Notes: generated by a model not told the origin, from the sequence alone. A DNA stretch of 64,000 nt from Gordonia insulae (GCF_003855095.1 NZ_CP033972.1:2294001-2358000); one strand, 5' to 3'; positions 8,308 to 17,571 are shown, numbered from the stretch's first letter. A program made the numbers and translations.

Positions 8308-9801
8308 TCAGCCGAGCGTGAAGGGGTCACGGGTGGCGCCGCTGAGTTCGACCCACACCGCCTTTGTTTCGGTGAAATCTTTGACCGCGTCAATGCCGTT
8401 CTCGCGGCCGATACCGCTGGCACCGACCCCTCCGAAGGGCACGTGCGGAGAGACCGTTCGATAGGAGTTGATCCAGACGGTGCCCGCGCGCAGTTTGCCC
8501 GCAACCCGGTGGGCCAGGTGAACGTCCTTGGTCCAGACCGAGCCGGCCAGGCCGAACTCGGTGGAATTCGCGGCCGTGATCGCCTCCTCCTCATCGGTGA
8601 ACGTCGACACCGCGAGCACCGGACCGAAGATCTCTTCGGTGACCGCCCGCATGCCCGCGGTCACCCCGGTCAGCACCGTCGGCTTGACGAAGTATCCGCC
8701 GAGCTCGCCCGCGGGTTCCCCGCCATAGGCGATGGTGGCACCCTGTTCCCGCGCGGAATCGAAGTGTGACAACACTTTCTGGTACTGCGGCGCGTTCGAC
8801 ACCGGCCCCATCTCGGTGCGCGGGTCCTTGGGATCGCCGAGGACGATCGTCGAGGCCCGGGCGACGACCTTCTCGATCAACTCGTCGGCGACACTCTCGT
8901 GCACCAGCAACCGTGAGCCCGCGAGGCACGTCTGCCCGGTGGCGGCGAAGATGCCGGAGATGACTCCGTTCGCAGCAGCATCGAGATCCGCGTCGGGAAA
9001 GACCACCTGCGCCGATTTGCCACCGAGTTCCAGGGTGAACCGGGTCATGTTGGCGACCGCGGCTTGGCCGACCCGAATCCCAGTCCCGGTCGACCCGGTG
9101 AATGCGATCTTGTCGACATCTGGGTGCGAGGCCAGTGCGGCCCCCGTCTCCGGTCCCCAACCGGTGACCACATTGACCACTCCGGGCGGGAATCCCGCCT
9201 CCGCGAACAATCTGGCGAAGGCCAGGGTAGATGCCGGGGTGTGATCGCTCGGCTTGATCACAAACGTGCAGCCTGCGGCGAGACCTGCGGCGAGTTTCCA
9301 GGACAGCAACAGCAGCGGTGAGTTCCAGGGCGTGATGGCACCGACGACACCCACCGGCTCGTGCGTGGTGTAGACGAGAAAGTTGGGTTTGTCGGTGGGG
9401 ATGACGGTGCCCTCGAGCTTGTCGGCCATTCCCGCGTAGTAGTAGAAGTACGCGGGCAGTCCGCGCATCTGGCCGGACATCTCGCGCAACAGCTTGCCGC
9501 CGTCGCGGACCTCGAGTTCCGCCAGTTCGTCGGCGTCTCGCTCGATCAGCTCTGCCAGACGCCAGATCAGCTTTCCACGCGCAGACGCGGTCAACTCTCC
9601 CCACGGACCGGACAGTGCCGCTCGGGCCGCCCGGACCGCACGATCGACATCCGCGGCGCCCGCGTCGGGTACTCGCACCCACGGCTCACCGGTGAATGGG
9701 TCGACACTCTCGTAAGTCTTGCCGGACTCGGCTTCCACCTCGTCACCGCCGATGAGCAACGGATAACTGGCGATCTGGTCGGTGAGGGTCTCTGTGCTCA
9801 C
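8308..9801 (-). CDS. Aldehyde dehydrogenase
   Basis: A 497-residue enzyme starting at GTG 9801 behind AAGGAG. Motifs are TPWNSPLLLLSWKLA, FTGSTGTGI, general base Glu258 in TLELGGKSA and nucleophile Cys292 in ATGQTCLAGS. It oxidises an aldehyde intermediate to the acid, possibly one released by aldol cleavage or alcohol oxidation. It is one of three aldehyde dehydrogenases in the window and lies 30 bp from its neighbours in the operon. Substrate specificity cannot be assigned. Confidence 0.9.
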   Translation of the reverse strand: MSTETLTDQIASYPLLIGGDEVEAESGKTYESVDPFTGEPWVRVPDAGAADVDRAVRAARAALSGPWGELTASARGKLIWRLAELIERDADELAELEVRDGGKLLREMSGQMRGLPAYFYYYAGMADKLEGTVIPTDKPNFLVYTTHEPVGVVGAITPWNSPLLLLSWKLAAGLAAGCTFVIKPSDHTPASTLAFARLFAEAGFPPGVVNVVTGWGPETGAALASHPDVDKIAFTGSTGTGIRVGQAAVANMTRFTLELGGKSAQVVFPDADLDAAANGVISGIFAATGQTCLAGSRLLVHESVADELIEKVVARASTIVLGDPKDPRTEMGPVSNAPQYQKVLSHFDSAREQGATIAYGGEPAGELGGYFVKPTVLTGVTAGMRAVTEEIFGPVLAVSTFTDEEEAITAANSTEFGLAGSVWTKDVHLAHRVAGKLRAGTVWINSYRTVSPHVPFGGVGASGIGRENGIDAVKDFTETKAVWVELSGATRDPFTLG

Positions 9802-9830
9802 AACAACTCCTTGGGTCAATCGCGGATGGG

Positions 9831-12212
9831 TCAGCGTAGACGCGGGCTGCGCTTGTTCTTTCGGGAATCGGTGCGCCCCGATCCGGGATTACCGATCTGG
9901 GTGTACGACAGCCCCGTGCGCAGCGCGATCGACGGTGTCATGTCCAGTGACTCCCAGATCGCCCGCACAGTCCCCTGAATCGCCTCCGGACGCCGGCCCG
10001 CGATCTCGGCCGCGAGTTGCTGGGCGCGCTCCCGAAGTTCGGCTCGCGCCACGACCTCGGTGACGATCCCCGTCCGCAGCGCGCTGTCGGCGGTCATCCT
10101 CTCATCGCTCCCGGTCAGCGCCCATCGCAACACCTCGCCGAGCGGAATCCCACGGGCGAGCATGCCCATCGGCTCGAGCGCCGACACGATCCCGGCGTTG
10201 GCGTGCGGATCGAAGAAGGTGGTGTCGTCGCTGCAGATGACGATGTCGGACTCGTTGACGAAATACATGGCGCCACCGGCGACCATTCCGTGCAGGGCGC
10301 ACACCACCGGCTTCCAGACGCGATGCTGTTTGGGTCCCAGCAATACCCCGGGATCTTCCTGGTTGAACCGGTTGATGTGCGTCCACCACGCGCCCTCGCC
10401 CACGTCGACACCGGTGCAGAACGCACGGTCGCCGTTGGCCTGCAGAACCGCGACGTGGATGTCGTCCTCGTCGCGGACCCGCTTCCAGATGTCGGCCATC
10501 TCGTTCGCCATGGTTTCGTTGAAGCAGTTCAACCGATCTGGCCGGTTGAGCGTGATGGTCGCGACATGCGCGCTGACCACGAACTCAACTGTCTGATAGC
10601 TCGTTTCAGGCAATTGCTGCTCGGAAACCTGGGTGGACAACGGAACCTCCGTCGCAGGGGTGAGAAGATCGGAACGAAGCTGCGACTTGGCGATCTTCCC
10701 GAGCGAGTTCCGGGGAATGACCTCCACGATCTCCACCTGTTCGGGATACTTGCGCTTGTTCAGGGTCGTGGTCGCGAGGTGGTCGCGAATCGAATCGAGA
10801 CTCGGGGGCTGGTCCGGATCGCTCGGCACCACCACTGCGCATACCCGCTCCCCCGAGGCGGGGTCGGGCATGCCGATCACGGTGAGATCCGCGATGGCGG
10901 GGTCACCGATCAGCGCCTCCTCGACCTCACGGGCCGAAATGTTCTCCATCTTGCGCACGATGATGTCCTTGATGCGTCCGGTGACACACAGTCGACCGGC
11001 CGCATTGACGAATCCCAGATCACCGGTACGGAAGAATCCCCGTTCGTCGAGGGCACCGTCATTGTGAGCCGAATCAACGTAGCCCTGGAACAACTGCGGT
11101 CCGTGCACACGGATCTCCCCGACCTCCCCGACGGGCAGTTCGGCGCCATCGGCTCCGACGATGCGGACTGCGCCCTGCGGACCCGGCGTCCCCTCGAAGG
11201 CCGAATGCTCGGCATCGGTGTCGTCGGGGCTGCCCCAGGTCAGGTAGGGGCACTCGGTCATCCCGTATCCGGAGATGATCCCCACGCCCCCGAGAACCTG
11301 CGCCGTCTGCAGGCTCAGCTCCGCCGGCCGGCCGGAACCACCACCGAGTGTGGCGCGCGCCTGTGGGAACAATGGCCGCACCCCGCGGTCGCGCGCAATC
11401 CGCAGGTACTCGGTGGTGAAGGGCAGACCGGAGCCGATCAGGGTTGCTCCCTCGGAGATCAATTGATCCGCGTTGTCCTCCGGAACGAACTTCGCCGCGG
11501 TGATCAGCGTGTGTCCGACCAGCAGGCTGCTCAGCACATGCGCGATACCACCGACATGTGTGATCGGTACGTATGCGGCGCACCGCTCGTCCTCGGTGAC
11601 CTGCACGTTGGTGACAAAGGTCTTCGCCGCCGCGATCAGTCCGGCGTCACCGTGCTTGACGCCCTTGGGCGCCGCCGTGGTGCCGGACGTATAGAAGATC
11701 CACCTCACCTCGTTGTCGTCACGCTGCGGGCGCGCGGGCAACGTCTCGGGATCGCCCGACATCCAGTCCTGGTCGACGATCAGGGTCCGCAGGCCTTCGA
11801 CCTGCTGCGCGACAGCGGTCGCCATGGCACCGTAGTCGAAGCCACGAAACTCGTCGGGCACGATGAGCAGTGATGCGCCGACCTGTCCGGCGATGAAGGC
11901 GACCTCGCTCTCCCTCAGCATCGGGATGATCGGGTTCTGCACCGCACCCAGCCGGGAGAGCGCCAGCGACAACGCCATCGCTTCGACACTGCTGGGCAGC
12001 TGCCACGACACCACGTCACCGGCGCGCACTCCGTGGCCGTGTAGGGCCGCCGCCGTGGTCATCGCGAGGTCGGCCAGCTCGGCAAAGGTGAACCGGCGGC
12101 CGTGCTCGTCGACGGCGAACTCTTTCGAGGGACTCAGCTCGACACGCTCAGTGAGCAGTTCCCAGAGATTCGTCGCCCGCGCCATCGTCGGTTGCCGCTG
12201 CGTGGACGTCAC
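9831..12212 (-). CDS. Fused acyl-CoA ligase / enoyl-CoA hydratase
   Basis: One uninterrupted 793-residue frame joins two enzymes. Residues 1 to about 525 form an AMP-forming CoA ligase with P-loop YTSGTTAAPKG (174-184), GYGMTE (315-320), TGDLG and the adenylation Lys506 in SLGKIAK. After a short linker, residues from about 541 form a crotonase domain with AFCTGVDVG (oxyanion site) and ALHGMVAGGAM. The start overlaps the stop of the preceding ligase by 4 nt. A fusion suggests that the acyl-CoA made by the first domain, or a close product of it, is hydrated or cleaved by the second. An artefact of a missing stop is unlikely, because the frame is open throughout. Confidence 0.88.
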   Translation of the reverse strand: MTSTQRQPTMARATNLWELLTERVELSPSKEFAVDEHGRRFTFAELADLAMTTAAALHGHGVRAGDVVSWQLPSSVEAMALSLALSRLGAVQNPIIPMLRESEVAFIAGQVGASLLIVPDEFRGFDYGAMATAVAQQVEGLRTLIVDQDWMSGDPETLPARPQRDDNEVRWIFYTSGTTAAPKGVKHGDAGLIAAAKTFVTNVQVTEDERCAAYVPITHVGGIAHVLSSLLVGHTLITAAKFVPEDNADQLISEGATLIGSGLPFTTEYLRIARDRGVRPLFPQARATLGGGSGRPAELSLQTAQVLGGVGIISGYGMTECPYLTWGSPDDTDAEHSAFEGTPGPQGAVRIVGADGAELPVGEVGEIRVHGPQLFQGYVDSAHNDGALDERGFFRTGDLGFVNAAGRLCVTGRIKDIIVRKMENISAREVEEALIGDPAIADLTVIGMPDPASGERVCAVVVPSDPDQPPSLDSIRDHLATTTLNKRKYPEQVEIVEVIPRNSLGKIAKSQLRSDLLTPATEVPLSTQVSEQQLPETSYQTVEFVVSAHVATITLNRPDRLNCFNETMANEMADIWKRVRDEDDIHVAVLQANGDRAFCTGVDVGEGAWWTHINRFNQEDPGVLLGPKQHRVWKPVVCALHGMVAGGAMYFVNESDIVICSDDTTFFDPHANAGIVSALEPMGMLARGIPLGEVLRWALTGSDERMTADSALRTGIVTEVVARAELRERAQQLAAEIAGRRPEAIQGTVRAIWESLDMTPSIALRTGLSYTQIGNPGSGRTDSRKNKRSPRLR

Positions 12213-13777
12213 GACGAGACCCCGGACGCCGAGACCTTCTCCGGTGCAGTACGCAACGACTCCGCGATCTCACGCTTGAGGATCTTGCCGGCCGGGCCGA
12301 GCGGGAACTCGGTGCGGAACTCGAACCGCCGCGGCTGCTTGTAGCCGGCGAGCTCGGCACGGCACAGTGCCGTCAGCTCGCCCGCGACCGTATCGGTGTC
12401 GATGTCTCCCTTGGGAACCACCACGGCGACCGGCGTCTCACCCCATTCGGGATCCGGGATTCCCACCACCGCAACCATGTCCACGGCGGCATGATGTCCG
12501 ATCACCCGCTCGATCTCGGCGGGGTAGACGTTGAAGCCCCCGGAGATAATCATGTCGGTCTTGCGGCCGGTGATGTGCAGGTACCGCTCGGCGTCGAGGT
12601 ACCCGAGGTCACCCGACCATAATCCGGTACTCCGGAAGGTCTGTTTGGTCTGATCGGAGCGGTTCCAATACCCGATCGCATTGGCCTCGCTGACGATCAC
12701 GACCTCGCCGATCTCTCCGGTCGGGAGCTCGTTGCCGTCGCCGTCCACGATACGGATGGAACACATCGGCGTTTCCTGCCCGCAGGAGGTCAGGATGCTC
12801 GTCTTTCCGTCGACCATGTCGCGATGATCCTGAGGCGTGAGAATCGTTGCCTGTCCACCGCATTCGGTGAGCCCATACCGCTGTTGCAGGTCACACCCGA
12901 GGAGATCCATCGCCTTCTTCGCCAGTCCGGGCGGAACCGGCGCCGAGCCGTAGCTGATCCGCCGTAGGCTCGACATGTCCCGGTGCGGGCCCTCTTCGAG
13001 AAGACGCAGGGTGCGCTGCAGCATCGTGGGGATGAAGGTGGTGAAAGTAATCCCGCTGCGTTCGATCTCGTCGATGACGGCTTCGGGGTCGAAGCGCTTG
13101 TGAATCACCATCGTCTGGCCGAGGTAGGTCCAGGACAAGGTCCGGACCATCCCACCCGCCGTGAAGAAGGGTGTCGTCGCGAGGAAAACGTCGCTGCGAT
13201 TGGCCTCGGTGACCAGGCTCGTGTCCACGGCCTGGGCGAGCATCCCGCGGTGCGTGTTGATCACGCCCTTGGATCGACCCGTGGTCCCGCTGGTATACAG
13301 GATGAACTGAATGTCATCAGGCCGCAACGACGCCGGTGTCGGGTCGCTGTCATCGGCTGCCCGCAGTGCCGATTCGTAGTCGATACCGACTGCGTTCCCG
13401 CCGATCTCGACAACCGTCTGCAGATCGGCGAGTTCCGGACCGAACCGTTCCACCTGGTCGGTGTGGATCACCGCGGCAATCGCTCCGGAGTCGTCCCGGA
13501 CATGTGCCAGCTCGTCCGGGGCGAGCCTGATGTTCACGGGAACGGTGACCAGCCCGGCCTTGGCCGCGGCGAAGGTGATCTCCGGCCATTCGATGCAGTT
13601 TCGGGCGATGACGGCCACCCGGTCGCCCTTCTTCAGGCCAGCGGCGAGGAGGTGATTGGCCAGTCGGCGCGCACGCTCGTCGACGTCACTCCAGGTGTGG
13701 GTCCGCCCGGACTCGATGACGGCGGGCTTGTCCGGGTATCGACGGGCGTTGTTGGTTGAGATGTCGCCTACAAGCAC
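12209..13777 (-). CDS. AMP-forming fatty/aryl-acyl-CoA ligase (FadD-like; IpfF position)
   Basis: A 522-residue adenylate-forming ligase with P-loop YTSGTTGRSKG (161-171), RYGLTECGG, SGDLGYLD and the C-terminal AGKILKR lysine. It activates a carboxylic acid to its CoA thioester. It lies 59 bp behind the dioxygenase beta gene, in the same operon as the alpha subunit, DUF35 protein and Ltp2-like thiolase. In ibuprofen-degrading sphingomonads, CoA ligase IpfF accompanies the same set. It overlaps the ligase-hydratase fusion by 4 nt. Confidence 0.88.
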   Translation of the reverse strand: MLVGDISTNNARRYPDKPAVIESGRTHTWSDVDERARRLANHLLAAGLKKGDRVAVIARNCIEWPEITFAAAKAGLVTVPVNIRLAPDELAHVRDDSGAIAAVIHTDQVERFGPELADLQTVVEIGGNAVGIDYESALRAADDSDPTPASLRPDDIQFILYTSGTTGRSKGVINTHRGMLAQAVDTSLVTEANRSDVFLATTPFFTAGGMVRTLSWTYLGQTMVIHKRFDPEAVIDEIERSGITFTTFIPTMLQRTLRLLEEGPHRDMSSLRRISYGSAPVPPGLAKKAMDLLGCDLQQRYGLTECGGQATILTPQDHRDMVDGKTSILTSCGQETPMCSIRIVDGDGNELPTGEIGEVVIVSEANAIGYWNRSDQTKQTFRSTGLWSGDLGYLDAERYLHITGRKTDMIISGGFNVYPAEIERVIGHHAAVDMVAVVGIPDPEWGETPVAVVVPKGDIDTDTVAGELTALCRAELAGYKQPRRFEFRTEFPLGPAGKILKREIAESLRTAPEKVSASGVSS

Positions 13778-13835
13778 GTTGCCTCACAGGTACTTCAGCG
13801 CGAAGGCGCAGCCTTCGCGGATTCGGATGGTTGGT

Positions 13836-14351
13836 TCAGATCAGAAAAGCGAGGGTGTCCACGGGACCGCCGGCGCTGATCATGTGGACGGTCTTGCTCA
13901 CGAGCTTGAACCCGCCGGGATGGCGGCGGACCTTGTGGATGACCCGGCCGGCCCAGATGCGCTGGTTGTGGCGGTATTCGAACAGGGCGAAGTTCGATCC
14001 AACCGTGACGGTGTCATCGGTGGAGTCGAGAACCTCCATGTTGGTGAGCTGCCGACGCATCACAGACGGCGGGGTCTGCGAGTGCCGGTTCCCTGTGTTG
14101 AGTTGCGCTACACGACTCTTGATACGTCGACGGTTGTCGTAGATGTACGACAGATTGACTGCCGGATCGTCGTCGGGATGCATCGGCACCCAGTAAAGTG
14201 CGTCGTCGTCCCAGAGCAGCTCCCATTCGGAATAGCGCGCCTCGTCGGCCAGACGAGCCTCGAGGAACAGGAACCCTGCCACCTCGGGGGACGGCGCGGG
14301 CAGCGGCTGCAGTGCCGAGGCGAGGACTTCGGTGTCGTCGAGTGTGCTCAT
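13836..14351 (-). CDS. Aromatic-ring-hydroxylating dioxygenase, beta subunit
   Basis: A 171-residue SnoaL/NTF2-like small subunit starting at ATG 14351, overlapping the alpha-subunit stop by 4 nt. The stretch EARYSEWELLWDDDALYWVP and the later RRIKSRVAQLNTGN are typical of beta subunits of benzoate/anthranilate-type Rieske oxygenases. It has a structural role, holding the alpha3beta3 hexamer together. No ferredoxin or reductase gene is directly adjacent; candidates are the ferredoxin at 26058 and FprB at 61043. Confidence 0.88.
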   Translation of the reverse strand: MSTLDDTEVLASALQPLPAPSPEVAGFLFLEARLADEARYSEWELLWDDDALYWVPMHPDDDPAVNLSYIYDNRRRIKSRVAQLNTGNRHSQTPPSVMRRQLTNMEVLDSTDDTVTVGSNFALFEYRHNQRIWAGRVIHKVRRHPGGFKLVSKTVHMISAGGPVDTLAFLI

Positions 14352-15661
14352 TTGCTGATCTCCTGTCCCACAACGCTGGCCCACTGGCGGTAGAAACCAC
14401 GCTGAGGTGTCTCGGCACTCTTGTCGCTGTTGACGATTCCGGTCTCGTCGGTGATGTCGGTCTCCAGCCCGCGGGACAACCGCAGCCATTCCGGATCCTT
14501 GGCGGCCAGTCCGGCCTGGTTGCGCATCCCGATCTCACCGTCGTCGGCGATCAGGAACCCGGCCGGACCCATCGCACCCTCGGAACGGCGCAGGGTCCTC
14601 AGATTGAGTTCGTCCTGTCCCGGGATCAGCGCCGCGGTGGTGTATGCGACCGTCTCGTCCGGCCCGATCGGTTCCACGTACATCACGTTCATCTCGGCCA
14701 GGAAGAGGTTGGGCCAGATCAGAGTGTGCGGTGGGCCGACGACCAATGAGTCGTGTGCCTTCTCCTCGCCGTACTTCTTCTCCAGTGCGGCAACATATTT
14801 GGGCAGCTTCGCCCGTGGCATGCGCCCGTACCAGATGAACTCCTCGTCGAGCTTGCGGTATTCGGCCGAGTAGTCGATCTCAGAGTGGCCGCCACCGATG
14901 TCACGCACCACGACGTCAGTCTTTGACGGAATATGGGAGACCTTGGCCGGGCGGATGGCGTCATAGACCGACGCGTGAGTGAACAGCGCGTGGTAACCGT
15001 CCACATTGTTCTCGACCACCATTTTCCAGTTGGCATGGTGGAGGTGCTTCATCCAGTTGGCCCGGAGATCGATCTGACCGGTCGGCGACAGGTTGAGAAG
15101 ACGATCGAAGGCCGCGATCGAGCCACCGAGGTGCTCGGTGAGCGACGGACCGTCGGCGGCCAACGAGGCGAAGATGAAACCGCCGTAGCTGTCGACCCGA
15201 GGGGCTTCGGCCATACCGAGCTCGGACCGTACCGCGCGGAACGCCTCGCCGTAACCCTCACGCATCGGGACCGCGGTGAGCGAACCCGTGTTACTGAAGG
15301 TCCACCCGTGGTACGGGCAGCGGAACGAGCTCGCGTTTCCCTTCTCGGCGTTGCACAGCTTGTTGGCGCGATGCGAACACCGGTTGAGCAGGACCCGGAT
15401 CTCTCCGTCCTTGCCGTGGGACACCACGACCGGCTCACTGCCGATACGGCGGGTCAGATAGTCACCGGGCTCGCTGACCTCGCTGTCGTGCGCGACATAG
15501 ACCCAGCCGGTGCGGAAGATGGTGTCCATCTCACGCTGGAAGATCTCCGGAGACGTGTACACGGAGCCGTGCACACGATCTTCCTGGACGATCTTGGACA
15601 CGTCGAAGTCACTCGGGGTGGCAGGATTCGAGGTGCCGGGATTCGCCTCAGTGGTTGTCAT
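14348..15661 (-). CDS. Aromatic-ring-hydroxylating dioxygenase, alpha subunit (Rieske)
   Basis: A 437-residue large subunit. The Rieske [2Fe-2S] ligands are Cys95-x-His97 and, 17 residues later, Cys115-x2-His118 (CPYHGW). The mononuclear iron site follows at Asp221-x2-His224-x4-His229 (DGYHALFTH). It cis-dihydroxylates an aromatic ring. Its neighbours are the beta subunit, a DUF35 protein, a Cys-less SCPx/Ltp2 thiolase and a CoA ligase. This is the content of the ipf cluster, where the substrate is an aryl-acyl-CoA hydroxylated at the side-chain-bearing carbon. That role here is inference. Confidence 0.92.
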   Translation of the reverse strand: MTTTEANPGTSNPATPSDFDVSKIVQEDRVHGSVYTSPEIFQREMDTIFRTGWVYVAHDSEVSEPGDYLTRRIGSEPVVVSHGKDGEIRVLLNRCSHRANKLCNAEKGNASSFRCPYHGWTFSNTGSLTAVPMREGYGEAFRAVRSELGMAEAPRVDSYGGFIFASLAADGPSLTEHLGGSIAAFDRLLNLSPTGQIDLRANWMKHLHHANWKMVVENNVDGYHALFTHASVYDAIRPAKVSHIPSKTDVVVRDIGGGHSEIDYSAEYRKLDEEFIWYGRMPRAKLPKYVAALEKKYGEEKAHDSLVVGPPHTLIWPNLFLAEMNVMYVEPIGPDETVAYTTAALIPGQDELNLRTLRRSEGAMGPAGFLIADDGEIGMRNQAGLAAKDPEWLRLSRGLETDITDETGIVNSDKSAETPQRGFYRQWASVVGQEISK

Positions 15662-16109
15662 TGGTGGCCTCCGTATCGGTGGAAGTGATGGTCTGCGCGG
15701 CCGGGATCGCCACTCCGGCCAGATATCTGAAGGCGATGTCGACGGCGTCGCCGATCCGCGGTGTACCGGCCGCCGGCTCGACCGTCGTCATGATCAGCCG
15801 ATGCCCACCGTCGAGTTCGACGTCGACGATCGGGTATGGACCGGTCGCGGTCACGAGTCCGGGCTCCAGTCTGTGCATCGTCGTCGACGAATGGACCACT
15901 CCCCTCGGCAGGGTTTCGAGCCAATCGATCTCATCTGATCCACAGTCGTCGCACACTCGTTGCTCGAGGTCGAGCGGCAGCGAACAACCCCCACAGAACG
16001 GCAGCACGAGTGCGCCGCGGGAGGCACCGGCATACAACGGTTCGAGGGGATCGCCTGCCACCACCGGAGCCAGCGAATCCGAGAGCAACCAATCGGTCGA
16101 GGTGATCAT
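15648..16109 (-). CDS. DUF35/OB-fold zinc-ribbon protein (Ltp2 partner; IpfE position)
   Basis: A 153-residue protein with a rubredoxin-like zinc ribbon Cys39-x2-Cys42-x10-Cys53-x2-Cys56 followed by an OB fold. In steroid side-chain degradation, the DUF35 part of ChsH2 forms a complex with the aldolase Ltp2 and is needed for its activity. In ipf clusters, IpfE pairs with IpfD. The gene overlaps both the upstream thiolase (4 nt) and the alpha subunit (14 nt), so co-translation and complex formation are likely. Confidence 0.85.
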   Translation of the reverse strand: MITSTDWLLSDSLAPVVAGDPLEPLYAGASRGALVLPFCGGCSLPLDLEQRVCDDCGSDEIDWLETLPRGVVHSSTTMHRLEPGLVTATGPYPIVDVELDGGHRLIMTTVEPAAGTPRIGDAVDIAFRYLAGVAIPAAQTITSTDTEATNDNH

Positions 16110-17254
16110 GCCGCACGCTCCAGGATCAACGCGGCGTGGTGATCGATCCGACCGCCGATGCCACCGACCAGTGCGGTCGACGCATGAGGCACCTGTCGCT
16201 CGCCGCCGGCTCCGCGCAACTGCACGAGCGCTTCGGCCAACGGGGTCATTCCCTGGAGATAGAACCCCGACAGCTGCCCTCCACCGGTGTTGGTCGGCAA
16301 ACTGCCGCCGGCAGCGGTGTTCCCGTCGCGGACGAACTTTCCTGCGGGCGCCCCCCCGGTGAGCCCATATTCTTCGAGCAAGATCAGGGTGACGACCGAG
16401 AACGGGTCATAGAGCTGAGCGGTGTCCAGGTCGCCACGTGTCATCCCCGCTTCTGCCAGGGCGTCGTCCACGCATCGTCGGCCACCGCCGAACCATGACT
16501 CGGAGCCGGATCGCCGATGACGCACCGGATGATCCCGACCGGCTCCCCGAATGTCGACACGAATGTCGTGGCCGATCGACGGATCGGCGCTGACGAGGAC
16601 GGCGACGGCACCGTTGACCGGGCGTGCACAGTCGAGCCGCCGCAGCGGATCGGAGATCATCGGACTGTCGAGGTAACCCTGGATGTCGAGGGGCGTGCGG
16701 ATCACCGCATCGGGATTGCCGGTCGCCCAGGCACGCGTCGACGTGGCAACCGCGCAGAGATCGTCGGGCGAACCGTTGCTGACATGCATCCACCGCTGCG
16801 TCAGCAGGGCGTAGGTGGGGACCGAGCCCAGGACCCCGCTGGCCCGCTCCAGGCCGCGCGATCCGGACTGTCCGCCGCTCTGCGCATAGGTCGATCCGGC
16901 GGCTTTGCCCGCGACGAGGGGCGCGTCTGCGAAGACGCACATGACCGCGCGGGCTGCGCCGGCCTCCACGGCGTAGCGGGCCCGCTGGATCATCGCAACG
17001 GTCGTGGCGCCCTTGATCTCCACGTGTTCCAGCAGTCGCACATCGCCGAATCCTCCCGAGGATGCGAAGCCGACACCAAGCCGGTCCGGCCGAATCCCCT
17101 GCGAAGAACCGACCAGCAGTCCGTCGACGTCGGACAGTTCGATTCCGGCGTCTGCCACGGCCTCTCGGCAGGCGCGAGAAGCCAGTTCGTGCGGGCTGTG
17201 CCCGGGCTTCAGTGACATCGGGGTCATCCCGACGCCCACGATCGACGCGGTCAT
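16106..17254 (-). CDS. SCPx/Ltp2-type thiolase-fold protein, probable acyl-CoA retro-aldolase
   Basis: A 382-residue thiolase-fold protein of the lipid-transfer/SCPx subfamily. Where true thiolases carry the nucleophilic Cys, it reads EIKGATTVAM (about 79-88), so it should not do thiolysis. The C-terminal half keeps GGSLPTNTGGGQLSGFYLQG and the segment GGIGGRIDHHA. Cys-less relatives (Ltp2) cleave beta-hydroxyacyl-CoAs by retro-aldol reaction together with a DUF35 protein, which is encoded next here. With the dioxygenase, it could release acetyl- or propionyl-CoA from a dihydroxylated aryl-acyl-CoA and leave a catechol. Confidence 0.85.
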   Translation of the reverse strand: MTASIVGVGMTPMSLKPGHSPHELASRACREAVADAGIELSDVDGLLVGSSQGIRPDRLGVGFASSGGFGDVRLLEHVEIKGATTVAMIQRARYAVEAGAARAVMCVFADAPLVAGKAAGSTYAQSGGQSGSRGLERASGVLGSVPTYALLTQRWMHVSNGSPDDLCAVATSTRAWATGNPDAVIRTPLDIQGYLDSPMISDPLRRLDCARPVNGAVAVLVSADPSIGHDIRVDIRGAGRDHPVRHRRSGSESWFGGGRRCVDDALAEAGMTRGDLDTAQLYDPFSVVTLILLEEYGLTGGAPAGKFVRDGNTAAGGSLPTNTGGGQLSGFYLQGMTPLAEALVQLRGAGGERQVPHASTALVGGIGGRIDHHAALILERAA

Positions 17255-17571
17255 GAGGTTCTCCCCCGAACCGGCCCCAGGGAGCGGTCGCGCCGCTCGT
17301 CCCGGTAGTTACCGACGCGCAGCCAGTCCTCACGATCGTCCGGCGTCGCCAGGCACAGGCTGACGAGCTCGAGGGGTGAGAGAAAGATGTGATCGTCGCT
17401 CTCGAGGTCTTCGACGAGCAGCCTGTCCCCGTTGCCGGTCGAATCCAGCGACACACGCACTGCCGCGAACTCGTTGACGAGCGACGCCAGCACGCGTCGA
17501 TGCACCCGGCGCAGATCCGCGTCGCCGTCTCCCGCGTCCGCACCTTCATGTTCGTGTGTGGTCATAGTCAT
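17251..17571 (-). CDS. Small protein of unknown function, first gene of the dioxygenase operon
   Basis: I do not recognise this protein of about 106 residues. The chosen start is ATG 17571 (MTMTTHEHEGADAG); a start at 17565 or further upstream at 17640 is also possible. It is rich in Asp, Glu and Arg, with a hydrophobic stretch IFLSPLELVSLCLA and an alternating beta-like segment VRVSLDSTGNGDRLLVEDL. It overlaps the thiolase gene by 4 nt, so it is co-translated with it and probably belongs to the same complex or pathway. Confidence 0.6.
   Translation of the reverse strand: MTMTTHEHEGADAGDGDADLRRVHRRVLASLVNEFAAVRVSLDSTGNGDRLLVEDLESDDHIFLSPLELVSLCLATPDDREDWLRVGNYRDERRDRSLGPVRGRTS

Noticed and set aside
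12209..17571. Assigning the substrate as ibuprofen
   Set aside because: Gene content matches ipf clusters, but substrate identity cannot be read from sequence. Other aryl-alkanoates, terpenoids or steroid fragments would need similar chemistry.
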